From Thermoactinomycetaceae bacterium (GTDB taxonomy: Bacteria; Bacillota; Bacilli; Thermoactinomycetales; Thermoactinomycetaceae), in the NCBI GenBank assembly GCA_025449475.1, contig JANWJM010000059.1, positions 1 through 14,558 of the forward strand: DNA of 14,558 bases, written 5' to 3'. Under the pieces are notes generated by a model. The model ran no database searches. It saw nothing but the letters and a program-made list of their open reading frames with translations, and was not told the origin of the DNA. The position numbers and the translations under genes were made by a program. This document shows positions 11,201-14,558 of this stretch, in pieces. The first letter of the stretch is position 1; the number at the start of each line of letters is the position of its first letter.

Positions 11201-14062
11201 TTATGTTGATGAAGTGTGCAATATCTGATTTGATTGCCGTTTTCGATCTCGTTCCAGCGTCGCCGCTAAATATTTTCCGGTATACGAGGATGGAGATTGG
11301 ACCACTTCTTCTGGCGTTCCGCAAGCCACAATTTGCCCTCCATTTTTCCCACCTTCAGGTCCCAAGTCAATAAGATAATCAGCGGTTTTGATAACGTCTA
11401 GATTATGCTCGATCACGAGAACAGTATGCCCTTGATCAACCAATCGCTGTATCACTTTTAGTAGCCGGGCAATATCATCCATATGAAGTCCTGTCGTCGG
11501 TTCATCCAAAACATAGACAGTATGTCCTTTGCTCCGTTTGTGGAGTTCAGACGCTAACTTAATTCGTTGAGCTTCTCCTCCTGATAATGTGGTGGCCGGT
11601 TGACCGAGTTTGATATAGTCCAGTCCAACATCTACCAGTGTCTGTAATTTTCGTTTGATCCGGGGAATGTTTTTAAAGAAGTGAAGAGCATCTTCCACCG
11701 TCATATCGAGCACATCTGCAATATTTTTTCCTTTATAGACCACTTCAAGTGTATCCCGATTATAACGCTTCCCTTTACATTCCTCGCAAGGAACATACAC
11801 ATCTGGAAGAAAATGCATTTCAATTTTGATAATCCCATCTCCGCGACAATTTTCACAACGTCCACCCTGAACATTAAAGCTGAAACGACCTTTTTTAAAT
11901 CCGCGCACCTTCGCTTCAGGTGTTGATGCGAAAACGTCCCGAATATCGTCAAACATCCCTGTGTAAGTAGCAGGGTTACTTCTCGGCGTTCGTCCGATGG
12001 GAGATTGATTAATATCAATAATTTTGTCGATCTGCTCTATCCCTTTGATCGCTTTGTGTTTCCCTGGAGCATCTTTGGATTTGTACAACTTTTGGGTCAG
12101 TGCTTTCAATAAAACATCATTAACCAGTGTACTTTTCCCTGAGCCTGAAACCCCCGTGATACAGGTAAAAACCCCCAGGGGAAACTTCACATCGATATTT
12201 TTTAGATTATTTTCCGACGCTCCAAATATTTCAATCCATCCTTTTTTGCATTCTCTTCTTTTCTCAGGAACCGCAACCAACTTTCGACCGCTTAAGTATT
12301 TTCCTGTCAAGGAATCGGGATGTTTCATAATCTCCTGGGGAGTTCCCATTGCTACGACTTCACCCCCGTGCACACCTGCACCCGGACCCATATCTATAAT
12401 AAAGTCGGCAGCCAACATCGTATCTTCATCATGCTCAACCACGATTAAAGTATTGCCGAGATCACGCATCTTTTTAAGTGTTGTGATCAATCGATCATTA
12501 TCTCTCTGGTGCAGACCAATACTTGGTTCATCTAAAATATAAAGAACACCCATGAGACGTGAACCGATTTGGGTCGCCAGTCGTATTCGTTGCGCTTCTC
12601 CGCCTGACAACGTACTCGCCGAGCGATTGAGCGTAAGATATTCCAAGCCAACATTGATCAGAAATCCAAGTCGTTCATGAATCTCCTTTAAGACTTCTTT
12701 GGCGATCTGTGCTTCTTTCGAAGATAATTTGAGACGATGAAAAAAGTCCTGCGCATCTTGAATCGACATGCTGGATACTTCATCGATATTCTTCCCACCA
12801 ATTCGCACATGAAGAACCTCTTCTTTTAAGCGTGCGCCTCGACAAGTCGGACAAACCTGTTGAACCATATAGGATGTGATTTGTTTCCGAACCGCCTCGG
12901 ACGTGGTATCCCGGTATAGGCGCTTGATTCGCGTAATCACTCCCTCAAATCGTGTTCGAGTCTGTCTTACCGTTCCATTTTCATTTTTATAATGAAACGA
13001 AAAAGGCTCGTCACTTCCATATAAAAGTAACCGTTGTTCATTCTCATCCAATTGTTCAAAAGGAACGGTTCGATCAATTTGATGATGGTCGCAAAAAGAA
13101 GCCATCATCTGTGAAAAATATCCATCTTTGAAAGACCATGGCTCAATGGCTCCCTCTTCGATGGATCGTCGCGAGTCTGGAACGATGCGTTTCGGATCAA
13201 CTTCCATTCGACTTCCCAATCCATCACAACTGGGGCAAGCGCCAAAAGGACTATTAAAAGAAAACATCCGTGGCGTTAATTCATCCAGGCTAAAGCCACA
13301 TTCAGGACATGCGAGATTTTGATGAAACAAGAGATCTTCTCCATCGATCACATTCACTAACACTTCCCCTTCGGATAGTTGCAATGCGGTTTCCAGTGAA
13401 TCGGAAAGTCTTGTCTCGACCCCTTCTTTGAGAATGATCCGATCGACGATTACTTCGATGGTATGCTTTTTATTCTTTTCCAACCGTATCTCTTCGGAGA
13501 GATCGATGATCTCGTGATCAATACGTGCTCGTACAAATCCCTGTTTTCTAATTTTATCCAGCAATTTTAGATGTTCACCTTTGCGCCCCTTAACGATCGG
13601 CGCCAATATCTGCAATCGGGTTCGCTCAGGCAAAGCTTTGATGCGATCCACCATTTGCGGAATCGTTTGAGAAGTGATGGGCAATTGATGTGTTGGACAA
13701 TACGGGGTTCCAATCCGAGCAAACAAAAGCCGCAGATAGTCATAAATTTCGGTAACAGTCCCCACCGTTGAACGAGGATTACGGCTGGTTGACTTTTGAT
13801 CGATGGAGATCGCAGGGGACAAGCCTTCGATTTGATCCACATCGGGTTTGTCCATCTGTCCCAAAAATTGTCGCGCATACGCCGATAAGGATTCGACATA
13901 TCTCCGCTGCCCCTCTGCGTAGATCGTATCAAATGCCAGCGATGACTTGCCGGATCCACTTAAACCCGTGATTACGACAAACCGATCGCGAGGAATGGTC
14001 ACATCAATCGATTTTAAGTTGTGGACTCGGGCACCTCGAATCACAATATTCTCTATCGCCAT
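11201..14062 (-). CDS. uvrA: Excinuclease ABC subunit A
   Basis: UvrA is the dimeric ATPase that finds bulky DNA lesions and loads UvrB in nucleotide excision repair. The protein has about 953 aa, normal for the family. N-terminal block: Walker A GLSGSGKSSLAFDT (about 33-46), RRYVESLSAYARQFLGQM, then the CPECGF...CPSCDGLG zinc module. The first ABC signature is STLSGGEAQRIRLA with LYILDEPSIGLHQRD. The second half has Walker A GVSGSGKSTLVND, the zinc module CENCRGDG...CEECKGKRYN, TTLSGGEAQRIKLA and VYVLDEPTTGLHMDD. The start MAIENIVIRGARVHNLK at 14062 is preferred to the 21-codon longer frame, because GGTGAG lies 7 bp upstream and homology begins there. It follows uvrB by 4 bp. Confidence 0.97.
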   Translation of the reverse strand: MAIENIVIRGARVHNLKSIDVTIPRDRFVVITGLSGSGKSSLAFDTIYAEGQRRYVESLSAYARQFLGQMDKPDVDQIEGLSPAISIDQKSTSRNPRSTVGTVTEIYDYLRLLFARIGTPYCPTHQLPITSQTIPQMVDRIKALPERTRLQILAPIVKGRKGEHLKLLDKIRKQGFVRARIDHEIIDLSEEIRLEKNKKHTIEVIVDRIILKEGVETRLSDSLETALQLSEGEVLVNVIDGEDLLFHQNLACPECGFSLDELTPRMFSFNSPFGACPSCDGLGSRMEVDPKRIVPDSRRSIEEGAIEPWSFKDGYFSQMMASFCDHHQIDRTVPFEQLDENEQRLLLYGSDEPFSFHYKNENGTVRQTRTRFEGVITRIKRLYRDTTSEAVRKQITSYMVQQVCPTCRGARLKEEVLHVRIGGKNIDEVSSMSIQDAQDFFHRLKLSSKEAQIAKEVLKEIHERLGFLINVGLEYLTLNRSASTLSGGEAQRIRLATQIGSRLMGVLYILDEPSIGLHQRDNDRLITTLKKMRDLGNTLIVVEHDEDTMLAADFIIDMGPGAGVHGGEVVAMGTPQEIMKHPDSLTGKYLSGRKLVAVPEKRRECKKGWIEIFGASENNLKNIDVKFPLGVFTCITGVSGSGKSTLVNDVLLKALTQKLYKSKDAPGKHKAIKGIEQIDKIIDINQSPIGRTPRSNPATYTGMFDDIRDVFASTPEAKVRGFKKGRFSFNVQGGRCENCRGDGIIKIEMHFLPDVYVPCEECKGKRYNRDTLEVVYKGKNIADVLDMTVEDALHFFKNIPRIKRKLQTLVDVGLDYIKLGQPATTLSGGEAQRIKLASELHKRSKGHTVYVLDEPTTGLHMDDIARLLKVIQRLVDQGHTVLVIEHNLDVIKTADYLIDLGPEGGKNGGQIVACGTPEEVVQSPSSYTGKYLAATLERDRKRQSNQILHTSST

Positions 14063-14066
14063 CTTT

Positions 14067-14558
14067 TTACTCACCCTTTGCTTTGAGTTCCAATATGAGA
14101 TCACGCAATTCCGCAGCACGTTCAAACTGCAACTCTTTTGCAGCCTGTTTCATCTCTTGTTCCAGTTCCTTGATCCATTGTGAGCGATCTTTTTTGGGGG
14201 GAGGTGTGATCTGATAAGGAGCTGGATCTTCTGCAACTTTTGTTGCTTCAATGACATCTCGAACCGCCTTTTGAATCGTTTTCGGCTGAATCCCATGTTT
14301 TTTGTTAAATGCCATCTGAATCTCTCTTCTTCGCTTCGTCTCATCGATCGCTTTTTTCATCGACTTGGTGATCGTATCAGCATACATTAACACTTCTCCA
14401 TTGGCATTCCGAGCTGCTCGTCCAATGGTTTGGATCAAGGAGCGCTCGGTTCGCAAAAAGCCCTCTTTATCCGCATCGAGAATGGCCACCAATGAAACCT
14501 CAGGCAGATCAAGTCCTTCTCTGAGCAAATTGATTCCGATTAACACATCAAATTCACC
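14067..14558 (-). CDS. uvrB: Excinuclease ABC subunit B (partial, C-terminal 163 residues)
   Basis: UvrB is the helicase-like damage-verification subunit that receives DNA from UvrA and recruits UvrC. The 5' part lies beyond the right edge; the frame is open to the last base (GEFDVLIGINLLREGLDLPE). Helicase motifs V and VI are present (GINLLREGLDLPE, QTIGRAARN), followed by VLMYADTITKSM and, at the C-terminus, the UVR domain (about the last 40 residues, QFERAAELRDLI), which contacts UvrC. The stop is 4 bp from the uvrA ATG and overlaps its ribosome binding site, so the two genes are coupled in the usual uvrB-uvrA order. Confidence 0.97.
   Translation of the reverse strand, partial: GEFDVLIGINLLREGLDLPEVSLVAILDADKEGFLRTERSLIQTIGRAARNANGEVLMYADTITKSMKKAIDETKRRREIQMAFNKKHGIQPKTIQKAVRDVIEATKVAEDPAPYQITPPPKKDRSQWIKELEQEMKQAAKELQFERAAELRDLILELKAKGE

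Noticed and set aside
11073..11324. 83-codon minus-strand frame across the uvrA end
   Set aside because: It overlaps the uvrA C-terminus in another frame, and the part beyond uvrA is antisense to the plus-strand open frame without any recognised motif.
1..14558. CRISPR arrays, tRNA or rRNA genes, insertion sequences and transposases
   Set aside because: No regularly spaced repeats, cloverleaf sequence or transposase motifs were seen on either strand.

Overview
The window looks chromosomal and comes from a low-GC Gram-positive bacterium (Bacillota, class Bacilli). The evidence is the set of core genes: hprK (HPr kinase/phosphorylase) next to lgt and a YvoF-type acetyltransferase, uvrB-uvrA, the PxpBAC 5-oxoprolinase, AGGAGG-type ribosome binding sites, sigma-A-like promoters and frequent TTG starts. 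A Thermoactinomycetaceae or other deep Bacillales lineage would fit, but that is an inference only.

Layout. (1) 1-553, minus strand: the 5' part of a HAM1/RdgB-family nucleotide pyrophosphatase that starts at TTG and runs off the left edge. (2) 654-3110, plus strand: pxpB-pxpA-pxpC, the subunits of the ATP-dependent 5-oxoprolinase that recycles pyroglutamate to glutamate. (3) 3179-4267, plus: a stand-alone class 2 (quinone-linked) dihydroorotate dehydrogenase. (4) 4268-4822: a gene-poor gap with a terminator hairpin and two short minus-strand open frames that may be a decayed gene. (5) 4823-7307, minus: hprK, lgt and a YvoF-like acetyltransferase. This is the order known from Bacillus subtilis, but ppaX is missing between lgt and yvoF.

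(6) 7323-11200 is the accessory part, lying between two conserved blocks (hprK-lgt and uvrBA). It holds a palindrome-covered promoter with a short putative transcript ending in a long hairpin, an orphan class D sortase with a hairpin at its ribosome binding site, and a large XRE-HTH plus TPR regulator of the RRNPP (peptide-sensing) type. The regulator's stop codon overlaps the ATG of a 17-codon ORF (ATGA). Divergent from it are two or three small genes: an unknown 114-aa protein, a 64-aa zinc-ribbon protein and a possible small membrane protein. The divergent control region carries four copies of a 12-bp palindromic box (consensus GTTAATATTAAC) spaced 21, 42 and 31 bp apart, so all fall on about the same face of the helix. 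(7) 11201-14558, minus: uvrA and the 3' end of uvrB.

The best candidate for an undescribed system is item 6: regulator, coupled micro-ORF, phased operator boxes and divergent small-protein operon. This would be a self-contained regulatory module, possibly peptide-controlled. The architecture is read from the sequence; the function is inference.
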